The notes beneath the pieces were generated by a model, which searched no databases, was not told the origin of the DNA, and worked only from the letters and a program-made list of their open reading frames with translations. A DNA stretch of 64,000 nt from Oscillospiraceae bacterium (GTDB lineage Bacteria; Bacillota; Clostridia; Christensenellales; QALW01): contig CP091722.1 of the NCBI GenBank assembly GCA_022009755.1, positions 938,001-1,002,000 of the forward strand. The letters run 5' to 3'. Made by a program: the position numbers and the translations under genes. Below, piece after piece: positions 1 to 9,425 of the stretch. Position 1 is the stretch's first letter. The number at the start of each line of letters is the position of its first letter.

Positions 1-558
1 AGCATAACCAGCACAGCATCCAGCACCATATTGGTAAGCCCGGACAGCACCGTTACGGTAAGCCCCAGCTTCGGTTTCCGCCGTTACAATAAAGGACTGG
101 AACAGCAGCTGCAATATGTAAAACGGCAGCGCTATAAGGATTATGCGTGCATACAGTACCGCATGCTCCAGCATATCACCCTGCGCTCCCAGCAGCCTTG
201 CAACGGGGCGCACAAAAATTATCCCAAGCACCGCGAACAACACGCCCAAAGCGGCGGAAACATAAACAAACAGGGAAAAATAGCGGTTTCCCTTTTCACT
301 GTCCCCTTCGCCGAAGGTTTTGGCCACTATTGCCGAACCGCCCGTACCGAACATGAAGCCCACCGTTGAAAGTATCATCAGAAACGGCATTATAAGATTT
401 ATTGCGGCAAACGGAGTTTTTCCCGCAAAATTCGATACGAAAAAGCCGTCCACAACACCGTATATCGATGTAAATATCATCATGCCTATGCTGGGCAGCG
501 TAAAGCGTATCAAGCGCCCGTATGTAAAATGATCCGATAGCTGTATTCTCTGTTTCAT
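1..558 (-). CDS. MATE family multidrug/sodium antiporter, N-terminal part (runs off the left edge)
   Basis: Reading leftward from 558 gives a hydrophobic protein beginning MKQRIQLSDHFTYGRL, followed by helices around residues 18-40, 50-75, 92-115 and 140-165. The MATE-type segment FTLPSIGMMIFTSIYG and the phrase GTGGSAIVAKTFGEGD (about residues 76-91) are typical of Bacillota MATE exporters, which expel drugs or dyes against a Na+ or H+ gradient. Its ATG overlaps the stop of the upstream kinase-like gene as ATGA, so the two are translationally coupled. The frame breaks at a three-base homopolymer at 75-77; in the other frame the expected PKLGLTVTVLSGLTNMVLD continues to the edge. Only about 186 residues are visible, so the substrate cannot be judged. 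The same transcript begins with a MarR repressor, which fits inducible efflux. Confidence 0.87.
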   Translation of the reverse strand, partial: MKQRIQLSDHFTYGRLIRFTLPSIGMMIFTSIYGVVDGFFVSNFAGKTPFAAINLIMPFLMILSTVGFMFGTGGSAIVAKTFGEGDSEKGNRYFSLFVYVSAALGVLFAVLGIIFVRPVARLLGAQGDMLEHAVLYARIILIALPFYILQLLFQSFIVTAETEAGAYRNGAVRAYQYGAGCCAGYA

Positions 559-1175
559 CGTTTTCTCCCAAACCAGCAGTCGGCAAAATACGCAACCGCC
601 TGTGCCAACTGCTTTATCTCCCATTGTGTTGTATTTACTATAAGCTGATAAGCGTCCCTTTGTCCCCACTGCGAACCTGTCATCAGTTCTCTTGTCTGGC
701 GGCGCACGCCGTCTATCCTTTTCATCCGGCGCAGCAGCTCCTTTTCGCTCAGGTTTTCCCCCGCCGACGCCCGCTCCCTGCACCTTTTCGGCTTTGCCTC
801 CGCCGAGGCGCATACAAATATGTTAAGCGGCTCGTATTCCCGCAGTATAACATCGGCATTCCTGCCCACAATAACGCAATCCTTGCCCATCTGCGCAATG
901 CCCGTTATTACTTCCTTCTGCTCCAGCAGCAGCTGCACCTTTGATGATTCCACATATGCCGAGGATGCAAGCGTACCGCGAAAGGTTATGGCCTGATTTC
1001 TCCAACCGTGATTGCTCAGCGTGTTTTCAATATAAGCCTCGTCCATGCCGCTCTTCTTTGCCACTGCGGCAATTATTTCGCTGTCATAATAATCGTATCC
1101 CTTTATATCCGCAAGCCGCTTGCCCAGCTCTCGTCCGCCGCTGCCGAATTCCCTGCTTATTGTTATAATATTCAT
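555..1175 (-). CDS. Cytidylate kinase-like family protein
   Basis: A 206-residue soluble protein starting MNIITISREFGSGGREL. The glycine-rich loop at residues 6-16 is the modified P-loop of the cytidylate-kinase-like family, found widely in Clostridia, often beside transporters and MarR regulators. The middle has KDCVIVGRNADVILRE and the C-terminal half is charged and helical, as in nucleotide monophosphate kinases. True cytidylate kinase activity is not established for this family and I do not infer it. I chose the ATG at 1175 because an AGGAAGGAAAG stretch precedes it and the longer reading starts with a low-complexity arginine-rich tail. The stop overlaps the MATE start codon, so the gene sits inside the marR-MATE operon. 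Confidence 0.85.
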   Translation of the reverse strand: MNIITISREFGSGGRELGKRLADIKGYDYYDSEIIAAVAKKSGMDEAYIENTLSNHGWRNQAITFRGTLASSAYVESSKVQLLLEQKEVITGIAQMGKDCVIVGRNADVILREYEPLNIFVCASAEAKPKRCRERASAGENLSEKELLRRMKRIDGVRRQTRELMTGSQWGQRDAYQLIVNTTQWEIKQLAQAVAYFADCWFGRKR

Positions 1176-1288
1176 TCTTTCCTTCCTTTCCCCTTGCCGC
1201 CGCTCCCGTTTCGATAAAAACCGCATTTCTGCGCCCGCTTTTTCATTACGGTCTTTTACGCGGCCGCCGCTTTATATTAAAGAATTCA

Positions 1289-1726
1289 TCAAAGCGCTTC
1301 CGTCTGCCTTTTCAGGTCGCTGTTGTATTTGGCCGTAAGATGCATATAGCTGTCTATTTCCTCCTGTGTCCAGTGCATAAACACACTGCATTCGGCATCA
1401 AACAGTCTGCCAACGGTATTTGCTGCATAATCTCTTCCCTTTACGGTAAAGCACACCGTTTTTGTTTTTCCGCCGCTTTGCTCAAGGAATATTATGCCGT
1501 CCTTTTCCAGCTTTCTCAGCGCGGAATTAAGCGTCTGCTTGCTGATGCCGGTGTTTTTCCTTATATCGTGCAGCAAACATCTGCCTTTGCCCTGATATAC
1601 AATATACATCACGAACATCACGCTGTCCGACATGCCCATTTTCAGCGCCGCCTGATGGTATATGGAATCAAGCTCCCATGCCAAACAGTTTATTCTGTAC
1701 ATCATCTCGCCGCAGTCCGCTTTCAT
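1289..1726 (-). CDS. MarR family transcriptional regulator, first gene of the efflux operon
   Basis: A 145-residue protein with the MarR layout: an N-terminal dimerisation helix (residues 8-35), then a winged helix-turn-helix at about residues 52-100 (DIRKNTGISKQTLNSAL is the HTH, GGKTKTVCFTVKG the wing) and C-terminal dimerisation helices. The start follows GGAGGG with a 5-base spacer. MarR proteins are usually dimeric repressors released by small ligands. The gene lies upstream of, and reads the same way as, the kinase-like and MATE genes, with a 113-base gap to the next gene. A perfect inverted repeat inside its own promoter (see 1790-1818) strongly suggests autorepression and joint control of the exporter. 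Confidence 0.9.
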   Translation of the reverse strand: MKADCGEMMYRINCLAWELDSIYHQAALKMGMSDSVMFVMYIVYQGKGRCLLHDIRKNTGISKQTLNSALRKLEKDGIIFLEQSGGKTKTVCFTVKGRDYAANTVGRLFDAECSVFMHWTQEEIDSYMHLTAKYNSDLKRQTEAL

Positions 1727-1789
1727 TTCATCCCTCCGTATAAGGCCGTTTCTGCTTTATTCAAGGTGCGCCAAAGCCCGACTTTGCGT

Positions 1790-1818
1790 ATTTTAGTACG
1801 ATTTCGTACTAAAGTCAA
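1790..1818 (-). promoter_or_regulatory. marR operon promoter with embedded palindromic operator
   Basis: On the minus strand TTGACT (1818-1813) and TAAAAT (1795-1790) are separated by exactly 17 bases. The spacer and half of each box are occupied by a perfect 10-bp inverted repeat, TTTAGTACGA, 2 bases, TCGTACTAAA (1792-1813). A repressor on this site would block RNA polymerase directly. The MarR gene starts 64 bases downstream. Repeat and spacing are seen; MarR as the binder is inferred. Confidence 0.75.
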
Positions 1819-1958
1819 CATTTTTTCTGCACTTCCCTGTTTTAATTTCTCGTTGCATGCACCTCTTGCACGCTTTTTATACGCTTTGCATTTCTCCCCT
1901 TTCCCGACCATTACCCGCCCGGTTCACACAAAAATCATATATCCCTTTTAATTTTTCT

Positions 1959-1987
1959 TTGATTCCGCGTCTGCGCTGTGCTATAAT
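1959..1987 (+). promoter_or_regulatory. Strong sigma-A-like promoter with no obvious plus-strand gene behind it
   Basis: TTGATT (1959-1964), 17 bases, TATAAT (1982-1987). A transcript would start near 1994, run through two hairpins and lie antisense to the small gene at 2079-2249. The next rightward gene starts only at 2514. It may serve that gene through a long leader, or make a short RNA. Confidence 0.4.
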
Positions 1988-1988
1988 A

Positions 1989-2030
1989 TAAAAAACACTG
2001 CGGTATAAAATGCATTTATACGCCGCAGTG
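1989..2030 (-). terminator. Intrinsic terminator of the 56-codon gene
   Basis: The arms CACTGCGG-TATAAA and TTTATACGCCGCAGTG (1996-2030) pair over 14 bp with a 2-base bulge. On the minus strand they are followed by a run of T residues (plus-strand A run at 1989-1995). A second GC-rich hairpin, TGCCGCGC/GCGCGGCA, lies at about 2046-2067 between the stop codon and this terminator. Confidence 0.6.
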
Positions 2031-2078
2031 CCGAGTATACTTTAATGCCGCGCCTGTGCGCGCGGCATATGCAGCCGT

Positions 2079-2249
2079 TTATCCGGTCGCTTTGGCCGCC
2101 TGCTGCACGGTCTGTATGTCAACAAGGTCCGTAAGCCTGCGCAGCGCTTCATAATCTGCGCCGCTCAGATACAGCCTTGCCAGCTCCCGGCGAACCTGCT
2201 CTATGCCGTCAATGTCCGTCTGCGCCCTGCGTGCATCCGCATTGTTCAT
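2079..2249 (-). CDS. Small hypothetical protein, 56 aa
   Basis: A 56-codon open frame, MNNADARRAQTDIDGIEQVR onward, ending QTVQQAAKATG. The start is preceded by AGGTGAT with a 5-base spacer, a near-perfect ribosome site, and the frame ends just before hairpins and an intrinsic terminator. That makes a real short transcription unit likely. The product is acidic-basic, helical and soluble, without cysteines or a membrane segment. I do not recognise a family. It is divergent from the beta-propeller gene and sits between it and the marR operon. Confidence 0.45.
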   Translation of the reverse strand: MNNADARRAQTDIDGIEQVRRELARLYLSGADYEALRRLTDLVDIQTVQQAAKATG

Positions 2250-2513
2250 AGCAATCACCTGCCTTGCTTTCTTTTTACGCCATAATTATAGCAATTGCGG
2301 CAGGCGAAAAAAGTCGCAGCGCAGCAGCTTTTTTCACGGCTTTTGTCATATACCGTCGAAACGGCAGGAGTTTACACTTTATTCATTATATTTTGCCGTC
2401 CGTGCAATATTCGCACCCTCGCCGGCTTGCGCCGCATTATGCGCAAGGCGCAAAATACTCTTGGCGTGCCGCTGCTTTTCAAAAATTTATCGGCACGCAC
2501 GAAAGGAATCATC

Positions 2514-4281
2514 ATGAGCAACAACAAAAGCACCGGTCAGATACGCTCTCTGCGCCAAGAAAACAAAGCAAAAAAAAGCGCCGCCCCCGGTACGGGCAGG
2601 CAGCTGTCACCCGCAAGAAAAAAGATCATCGCCATAGTATGCATAGCCGCCGCAGTGCTGCTTGCCGCCTTCGGCGTTCTGTGGCATTTTGTAATTCGTT
2701 TTTCCCCGGCCGTTGCGGATATGCACACCCCTCTTAATTCGCTGCCGGAGCGTCTTGAGTTCACGGCTGCCCTCAAGGACGGCGCGCTGTATCTCTGCCG
2801 CGGCGATTCTGCCGTGCTTATTGACGAAAATATCTACTCCCCGGATGATACCGATTCCCTCTCCGCTGTCAGCTACTGGCTGGATCAGGACGGCACCCTT
2901 ATATATCTTCGCGATTATAACGGCGAAAGAGCCCTTATGCGCTGCAAGGACGGCCAAAAAACCTTCCTTATGCGCAATGTATCCTCATGGCGCATAAGCC
3001 CGGACGGCAAACGCCTTGCCGCCGTTATAGGCGCCGGCTCCAGCGGCATAGGCTCCCTTGTGCTTACCGATGCAAGCGGCGGAGAGTTTAAGCTGCTAAG
3101 CACCGGAATACGCAGCGAGAGCGCGTATTTTTCCGGCGACTCCTCCTCTCTGTTCGCCGTTGCCGCAAACGGCACAAAGGGCAAGGTGCATATTTACCGT
3201 GCCGACGGAGAAAAAACCGTTTCCGATGTAAACACCCTGTCTTTGGGCTGGCTCTCGACAAACGGCGAAAGCTTTCTGTGCGTCAATACCTCCTCCGTTT
3301 CCGGGCTTTACAGCTATACCTTCTGCACCGTCTCGGGTAAGCGTCTGGCCTTCTCGGGAGTCGCCTATTCCCAGTTTTCTCCCGACGGCAGCGTGGCATA
3401 CCTGCTGCACGATTACAGCACCTCCGAGCAGTCCGGCACGCTTACGGCAGTGGACACCAAAACCCTGCGCACGCACCGCATAGCCCAAAATGTATACGGT
3501 GCAAACCATACCGCGGTTACCGATACCGCTCGCGGCATAGTGTACTCCGCCGCCGGAAGCCAAAGCGGCCGGTGCGATATTTACTATTTTGACCTTGCCC
3601 GCCTCAAAAGCCTCAGCCTTGCAAAGGATACCTACACCTCGGTAATAGGCAATATCGTAATTGACTGCGCACAGCAAAAGGGCTACATGCTGCTTCGCAG
3701 CAGCAGCGCGCAAAACGCTCAGCTGTACTTTGTGGATGTTTCCGGCTCCGGCGCAAACGGAAAAGCTGCGTGACGGCGCCATGTACGAAATAATGTACTA
3801 CGAGGCCTGCGGCCGCCTGCTCTTCAGCGCAAACGCCGACAAAACCGCCACCGAGCTTTGGTGCGTTGACGCCCGCGGAAACAGCAGCAAGCTCATAAAC
3901 AACTGCGGCGCAATATACGATTCCTCCTCTTCGGCATACTATTCCTGTTCCATGATGTCAAACGACGGCAATCATCTCATATATTTCAAGGATGTAACCG
4001 TCATAGCCGAAGCGGATGACAACCCGTTTTCCTCCCACCCCACCGCTCAGGTCTACGGCACGCTTATGCTTTACCGCCTCTCCGACAGCAAGCTGCGGGT
4101 CATAGCCAAAAATGTGCGCGCCGATACCTTTGCCTGCGTGCCGTCCGACGGCAATGCCCAAAGCATTTTTTACAGCGTTGTAAAAACAAACGGCAAGTAT
4201 GACATCTTCCGCTACGATACGGCGCTTGACAAAAGCTTCCTGCTGCTTGAGAACGCCGACATGCTGGCTGAGGACTATTAA
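2514..4281 (+). CDS. Membrane-anchored beta-propeller (PD40-type) protein of unknown function
   Basis: About 588 residues once one frame break is bridged. The N-terminus is a basic cytoplasmic tail (residues 1-36), followed by one transmembrane helix (residues 38-60) and a large extracytoplasmic domain. The domain carries repeated PDG-type blades (ISPDGKRLAAVIG, QFSPDGSVAYLLHD, IYYFDLARLKSLSL), typical of TolB/PD40 propellers. The start at 2514 follows AAAGGAA. The frame ends at 3773 but the protein resumes as LRDGAMYEIMYYEACGRLLF in the next frame; AAAA at 3761-3764 has one A too many. Propellers of this kind usually bind proteins or glycans at the cell surface, and no enzymatic residues can be assigned. 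It lies just upstream of the leu operon promoter but is unlikely to belong to that operon. Confidence 0.75.
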
Positions 4282-4343
4282 CGCTTCTTTGCGTATGCGT
4301 GTCCAGAATGCAGCTGACGCGCCTGTTAAAACGAATTATTCCG

Positions 4344-4372
4344 TTGACAAAGCCGCGGCGCAACATTATAAT
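4344..4372 (+). promoter_or_regulatory. Consensus sigma-A promoter of the leu operon
   Basis: TTGACA (4344-4349), 17 bases, TATAAT (4367-4372): a perfect match to the housekeeping consensus. The expected start near 4380 lies just before the T-box leader, so initiation is probably constitutive, with control by attenuation. Confidence 0.85.
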
Positions 4373-4420
4373 ATTCAAAAATACAAAGGCAATGAAGCGG
4401 ATTTGCCCCTTTTCCCTTTC

Positions 4421-4667
4421 CCGAATGCAGAGAGCCGTCGTTTGGTGCGAGACGGCAGCGGAAAGCATCGGGGCTGCTCACCGCCGAGCCGCGCACCCAA
4501 GGGCCTTTGCCCCTAAGCCGCGCCGGGTTTCCCCCCGTTACAGGGAAAGCAGCTCCCGTTCTATACGAGGTCTGCATAAAGGTGGGGCAAGTAATTTGCC
4601 CAAGCAGAGTGGTACCGCGAAACAAAGCCCTTCGTCTCTGAAATCATGAGACTGAAGGGCTTTTTTA
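4421..4667 (+). promoter_or_regulatory. T-box leader (leucine) upstream of leuA
   Basis: The diagnostic T-box sequence AGAGTGGTACCGCG is at 4606-4619 and is followed by an intrinsic terminator (arms AGCCCTTC and GAAGGGCT, then T6 to 4666). Upstream, AGAGAG at 4429-4434 and the hairpin GCCGTC/GACGGC enclosing TTTGGTG (4434-4456) match the conserved top of Stem I. T-boxes bind uncharged tRNA through a codon-like specifier and the tRNA NCCA end, favouring the antiterminator. A leucine codon, CTC at 4477-4479 (or CTG at 4474-4476), falls in the expected specifier region; the downstream leuACDB genes support leucine. The exact specifier needs a folded alignment. Confidence 0.88.
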
Positions 4668-4681
4668 TCGGAGGTATATAC

Positions 4682-6230
4682 ATGACCGATGCATCCGCCG
4701 TGCGCAAACGCACAATCAGATTTTTCGACACCACTCTCCGCGACGGAGAGCAGACCCCCGGCGTCAACCTCAACACGCAGGATAAGCTGCGCATTGCCGC
4801 CGCCTTGGAGGAGCTGGGCATAGACGCAATAGAGGCCGGCTTTGCTGCCGCTTCCCCCGGCGATTTTGAAGCCGTAAGCGCAGTAGCCTCCCAGCTTAAG
4901 CACGCACAAACCGTATGCCTTTGCCGTGCCGTTCTTTCCGATATCGAGCAGGGCGCCATGGCTCTTGAGCACGCCGCCCGCCCCATGCTGCACACCTTTA
5001 TCGCCACCTCGGACATACACATGCAGTATAAGCTGCGCATGTCCCGCGAGCAGGTGCTTCATGCCGCAGGCGAAGCCGTGCGCCGTGCGCGCGCTCTGTG
5101 CCCCTTTGTGGAATTCTCCTGCGAGGATGCCACCCGCAGCGACCGCGAATTCCTGTTCTCCGTGCTTTCCTGCGTAATATCCGAGGGCGCCGATGTAATC
5201 AATATTCCCGACACCGTGGGCTATACCGAGCCGGCAGAATATGCCGCTTTGATCCGTGATATAATTAAATGTCCCCGGTGCAGATAAGGTTATCCTGTCG
5301 GTCCACTGCCATAACGATCTGGGCAATGCGGTGGCCAACAGCCTTGCCGCCCTTGAAGCGGGCGCCTGTCAGGTGGAGGGCACCATAAACGGCATAGGCG
5401 AACGCGCCGGAAATGCCGCCCTTGAAGAGGTGGTAATGAACCTTGTAACACGGAAGGATCACTACGGTCTTGATTACGGCATAAGCGTTCCCTCCATATA
5501 CCGCGTTTCTCACCTTGTAAGCTCCGTCTGCGGCATCCATATTCCCGCAAACAAGCCCGTAACCGGGCAAAATGCCTTTACCCATCAGTCCGGCATACAT
5601 CAGCACGGCATGCTCAGCAATCCCTCCACCTATGAGATAATCACTCCGGAGGCCATAGGCGCGCCCAAAACCGCGCTTCCTCTTGGCAAGCTCTCCGGCA
5701 AGCACGCCTTCAGCGAACGCCTCAGCGAGCTTGGCCTTAAGCTGGAGGGACGCAAGCTGGACGAAGCCTTTGCCAAATTCAAGGAGCTGGCCGACCGCAA
5801 GCGCGAAATAGACGACCGCGACCTTGCCGCCATCGCCTCCCAAAAGGTAAACGAGGTGCCCAAGGTCTTTGAGCTTCAGTCCTTCCGCATATACTGCGGC
5901 AACGGCATGGAATCCATCGCCAATTTGGTGCTTACCAAGGACGGCGCCACAATGGTGGGCGAAAGCACGGGCAGCGGCCCGGTGGACGCGGCCTTCAGGG
6001 CGGTGGATAAAATAGCCGGCATGGATATCTCCCTTCACAGCTACGATATAAAAGCCGTTACCGGCGGACGGGACGCACTGGGCGAGGTTACCGTGGTTAT
6101 AAAGCGCGGCGATATCCTCTACCGCGGCCGCGGCGTTTCCACCGATATTATTGAATCCAGTATCCTTGCCTATATTGAGGCAATAAACCGCGCCCTTAGC
6201 GATATTTCGGGCACAATTAACGGGAGGTAA
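4682..6230 (+). CDS. leuA: 2-isopropylmalate synthase
   Basis: Catalyses the first committed leucine step, condensing 2-oxoisovalerate with acetyl-CoA. It is about 515 residues after restoring one frame break, the usual length for the long LeuA with a C-terminal allosteric domain. The TIM barrel has FDTTLRDGEQTPG (residues 16-28), the metal-binding HCHNDLG and GTINGIGERAGN. The C-terminal part (from about residue 390) with STGSGPVDAAFRAVDKI is the LeuA dimerisation/regulatory domain, so leucine feedback is likely. CCCC at 5273-5276 carries one C too many; removing it gives IKCPGADKVILSVHCHND without a gap. The ATG at 4682 follows GGAGG with an 8-base spacer directly after the T-box terminator. 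It is the first gene of leuACDB. Confidence 0.95.
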
Positions 6231-6235
6231 ACACT

Positions 6236-7501
6236 ATGGCAATGACCATGACGCAAAGCTGCTGGCAAAAAAGGCAGGGCTTGACTCCGTAGCGCCGGAT
6301 CAGCTTATATCCTGCCGCCTTGACCTTATGCTGGGCAACGATATCACCGCTCCCGTGGCAATAGATCAGTTCAGCAGGCTGAACCTTCCAAAACGCACGA
6401 CCCGGAAAAGATCGTGCTTATACCGGATCACTTCACCCCGAATAAGGATATAAAAAGCGCGTCGCAGGCCAAAAAAATGCGGGATTTTGCCCGCAAAATG
6501 AGCATCCCGCACTACTATGAGGTGGGACGCTGCGGCATCGAGCACGCCTTCCTGCCCGAGCAGGGGCTTGTTACCGCCGGCGACTGCGTTATAGGCGCCG
6601 ATTCCCACACCTGCACCTACGGCGCGCTGGGCGCCTTTGCCACGGGCGTCGGCTCCACCGATCTTGCCGCCGGCATGGCATCGGGCACCGCATGGTTCAA
6701 GGTACCCCGCGCCATTAAGGTGGTCTTTTCCGGCCGCCTCTCCCCATGGGTTTCTGGCAAGGATGTTATCCTGTACCTTATAGGCCTTATCGGCGTGGAC
6801 GGCGCACTGTATAAATCCCTGGAATTTCCGGCGACATCTCCGCCCTTTCCATGGACGACCGTCTGTGCATATGCAATATGGCAATAGAGGCCGGAGCCAA
6901 AAACGGCATTTTCCCAGTGGATGACATAACGCGCGAATATCTTGCCGCACACGGCGCAAAGCCGGGAACCGTCTTTGAGGCGGATCCCGATGCCGTATAT
7001 GAGCGCACGGTGGAAATAGATCTCTGCCGCGTCCCCCTCACCGTTGCCCGTCCCTCTCTGCCCGAAAATACCGCGCGCGCCGATTCTCTTTCCGATGTGC
7101 GCATAGATCAGGCGGTCATCGGCTCCTGCACAAACGGCCGCATCTCCGATATGCGGGCTGCGGCTGCCGTGCTCAAGGGGCGCAGCCTTCACCCCGAGGT
7201 TCGCTGCATCGTCATTCCCGCCACGGTAAACATCTGGCGGCAGGCGCTTGCCGAGGGGCTGCTGGACATTTTTGCGCAGGCCGGCTGCGTTGTAAGCACC
7301 CCCACCTGCGGTCCGTGCCTTGGCGGGCATATGGGCATCCTTGCGGAAAACGAAGTGGCCGTAAGCACCACCAACCGCAACTTCGTGGGCCGCATGGGGC
7401 ATGTAACCAGCAAGGTCTATCTTGCCTCCCCCGCCGTGGCGGCGGCCAGCGCCGTAATGGGGCGCATAGCCGTTCCGGATGAGCTTCCGTGCTTGGAATA
7501 A
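6236..7501 (+). CDS. leuC: 3-isopropylmalate dehydratase, large subunit
   Basis: The aconitase-family large subunit; with LeuD it isomerises 2- to 3-isopropylmalate using a [4Fe-4S] cluster. The restored length of about 422 residues matches the short LeuC type common in Clostridia. Seen are the active-site signature VIGADSHTCTYGALGAFATG and the cluster cysteines in GSCTNG and CGPCLGGHMG. Three frame breaks interrupt it: AAA at 6255-6257, AAAA at 6390-6393 and TTT at 6825-6827, each one base short. With the bases restored, the N-terminus reads MAMTMTQKLLAKKAGLDSV. The ribosome site GGGAGG overlaps the leuA stop, so the genes are coupled. Confidence 0.94.
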
Positions 7502-7578
7502 CCGCCCTTCCCGTCCTTTCGGGCTTAAACACCTGAAAATCCGATTTGAACTCTTTATCACTAAAGGAGTGGTTTGTA

Positions 7579-8076
7579 ATGAAATTTCAAGGAAAAGCCG
7601 TAAAATACGGCGACAATGTGGATACCGATGTAATAATCCCCGCGCGATATCTGAACATCTCCGATAAACACGAGCTTGCCCTGCACGCAATGGAGGATAT
7701 CGACCCCGATTTTACAAAAAAGGTCTGCCCCGGCGACATTCTTGTGGCGGGCGAAAACTTCGGCTGCGGCTCCAGCCGCGAGCACGCCCCGCTTGTGCTT
7801 AAGGAAAGCGGCATAAGCTGCATCATCGCCCGCTCCTTTGCACGGATATTTTACCGCAACGCAATAAATATCGGGCTTCCCGTAATTGAATGTCCGCCCG
7901 CAGCCGATGCAATAGCGCAGGGGCACAGCGTAACCGTGGACACCGATGCCGGACGCATATATGATAACACCCAAAGCACCGCCTTTTCCTTTCCCCCTAT
8001 GCCCGGCTTTATAAAAAGCATAGTGGATGCCGGCGGGCTTATGGAAAGCATAAAGGCACAAGAAAACAAAGCATAA
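7579..8076 (+). CDS. leuD: 3-isopropylmalate dehydratase, small subunit
   Basis: A 165-residue intact frame with the LeuD swivel-domain hallmarks: GDNVDTDVIIPARYL near the N-terminus and NFGCGSSREHAP (the substrate-binding GCGSSREH loop). It pairs with LeuC to form the heterodimeric isomerase. The ATG at 7579 follows AAAGGAG; the longer reading from 7546 has no ribosome site. It lies 77 bases after leuC and 24 before leuB in the T-box-controlled operon. The length is typical of the ~165-residue LeuD that partners short LeuC. Confidence 0.95.
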   Translation: MKFQGKAVKYGDNVDTDVIIPARYLNISDKHELALHAMEDIDPDFTKKVCPGDILVAGENFGCGSSREHAPLVLKESGISCIIARSFARIFYRNAINIGLPVIECPPAADAIAQGHSVTVDTDAGRIYDNTQSTAFSFPPMPGFIKSIVDAGGLMESIKAQENKA

Positions 8077-8100
8077 CAACAGCCTGAAGGAGTGTTTATT

Positions 8101-9143
8101 ATGAGCAAAAAAATAGCCGTTCTCTCCGGCGACGGTATCGGCCCCGAAATATGCACCGAAGCCGTAAAAGTAATGTCTGCCGCAGCCGCCCGCCACGGCT
8201 CCGACCTTGCCTTTGATTTTGCCGATTTCGGCGGCTGCGCCATCGACCATTTCGGCGCACCCTTTCCCTTTGCCACCCGCCGCGCCGTGGACTCGGCAGA
8301 CGCCGTTCTGCTGGGCGCCGTGGGCGGCCCGAAGTGGGACAAATGCGAAAAGCGGCCGGAAAGCGGGCTGCTGGAGTTGCGTGCACATATGGGCGCATAT
8401 GCAAATTTGCGTCCTGCCCGCATTTTTCCCGCGCTTATAGGCGCATCTCCCCTTAAAGAGGAAATATGCTCCGGCACCGACCTTATGGTGGTGCGCGAGC
8501 TTACCGGCGGCATATACTTCGGCAAGCGCGGCAACTCTGACAGCGGCGACAGCGCCTTTGACACCGAGCAGTACTCCGGATACGAAATTGAACGCATAGC
8601 CCGTGTTGCCTTCGAGCAGGCCCGCCTGCGCCGCAAAAAGGTGTGCTCCGTGGATAAAGCCAATGTACTTGCCAGCTCAAAGCTGTGGCGCCGCTGCGTG
8701 GAAGCCGTAGCCAAGGATTATCCCGATGTTGAGCTTACGCATATGTATGTGGACAATGCCGCCATGCAGCTGGTGCATGATCCGCGCCAGTTTGATGTGC
8801 TGCTGTGCTCCAATATGTTCGGCGATATTCTCTCCGATGAGGCCAGCATGATATGCGGCTCCATCGGCACCATGCCTCTGCCGGAATAGGCGGAAGAGCC
8901 GGCATATTTGAGCCCATTCACGGCTCAGCCCCCGATATTGCTGGTAAAAACATTGCAGACCCCATCGGCACGGTGCTGTCCGGGGCTATGCTGCTGCGTT
9001 ATTTGGGGCTTGCCGCCGAAGCCGCCTCAATAGAAAACGCCGTGGAGCTCACTCTTAAGGACGGCATCTTCACCCCCGACCTTTCCGCAAAATGCGTCAC
9101 CTGCTCCGAAATGGGCGACGCCATTGCCTCCCGCGTGAAATAA
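8101..9143 (+). CDS. leuB: 3-isopropylmalate dehydrogenase
   Basis: NAD-dependent oxidative decarboxylation of 3-isopropylmalate, the third leucine-specific step. The N-terminus, KIAVLSGDGIGPEICTEAVK, and the metal/substrate segment MFGDILSDEASMICGSIG are characteristic. The C-terminal part has GIFEPIHGSAPDIAGKN and IGTVLSGAMLLRY. The first frame stops at 8889. One T missing at about 8877 explains it: restoring it gives TMPSASIGGRAGIFEP and an enzyme of about 347 residues. The ATG at 8101 is preceded by GAAGGAG; a GTG at 8092 is too close to that site. It is the last gene of the leu operon, followed by a terminator. Confidence 0.94.
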
Positions 9144-9176
9144 AACCGTGTTTTCTTAAAACCCTGAACAATCGAA

Positions 9177-9218
9177 GTAAACCCCAAAGGTCCTGCGCTT
9201 TTGGGGTTTATGTTTTTC
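9177..9218 (+). terminator. Intrinsic terminator of the leu operon
   Basis: AAACCCCAAAaG and CTTTTGGGGTTT form a near-perfect 11-12 bp stem just after leuB, followed by TGTTTTT. Confidence 0.8.
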
Positions 9219-9242
9219 GCATTTTTTATTTTTCTGCCGGTA

Positions 9243-9271
9243 TTGATTATTTCCTTATATAATGCTATAAT
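9243..9271 (+). promoter_or_regulatory. Sigma-A-like promoter for the NYN-domain gene
   Basis: TTGATT (9243-9248), 17 bases, TATAAT (9266-9271). It leaves a leader of about 150 bases before the ATG at 9426; no clear riboswitch is seen in it. Confidence 0.65.
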
Positions 9272-9425
9272 AAATAAGCAGCACCGCATAAATGTGCGGG
9301 CATTATCCCGAAATTCCTGCCGTGCAATGCCTCCGCCCGACGCATTGAATATAGCAAAACGGCAATGAACGATGTTTTTGATTTATTTTTAATTACACAC
9401 AAGAAAACATAAGGAAAAAACAATA

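Noticed and set aside
4682..6230. Programmed ribosomal frameshifting in leuA, uvrB, pyrG and others
   Set aside because: The break sites do not share a slippery heptamer, both +1 and -1 shifts are needed, and no stimulatory structure recurs. Random homopolymer error explains all cases.
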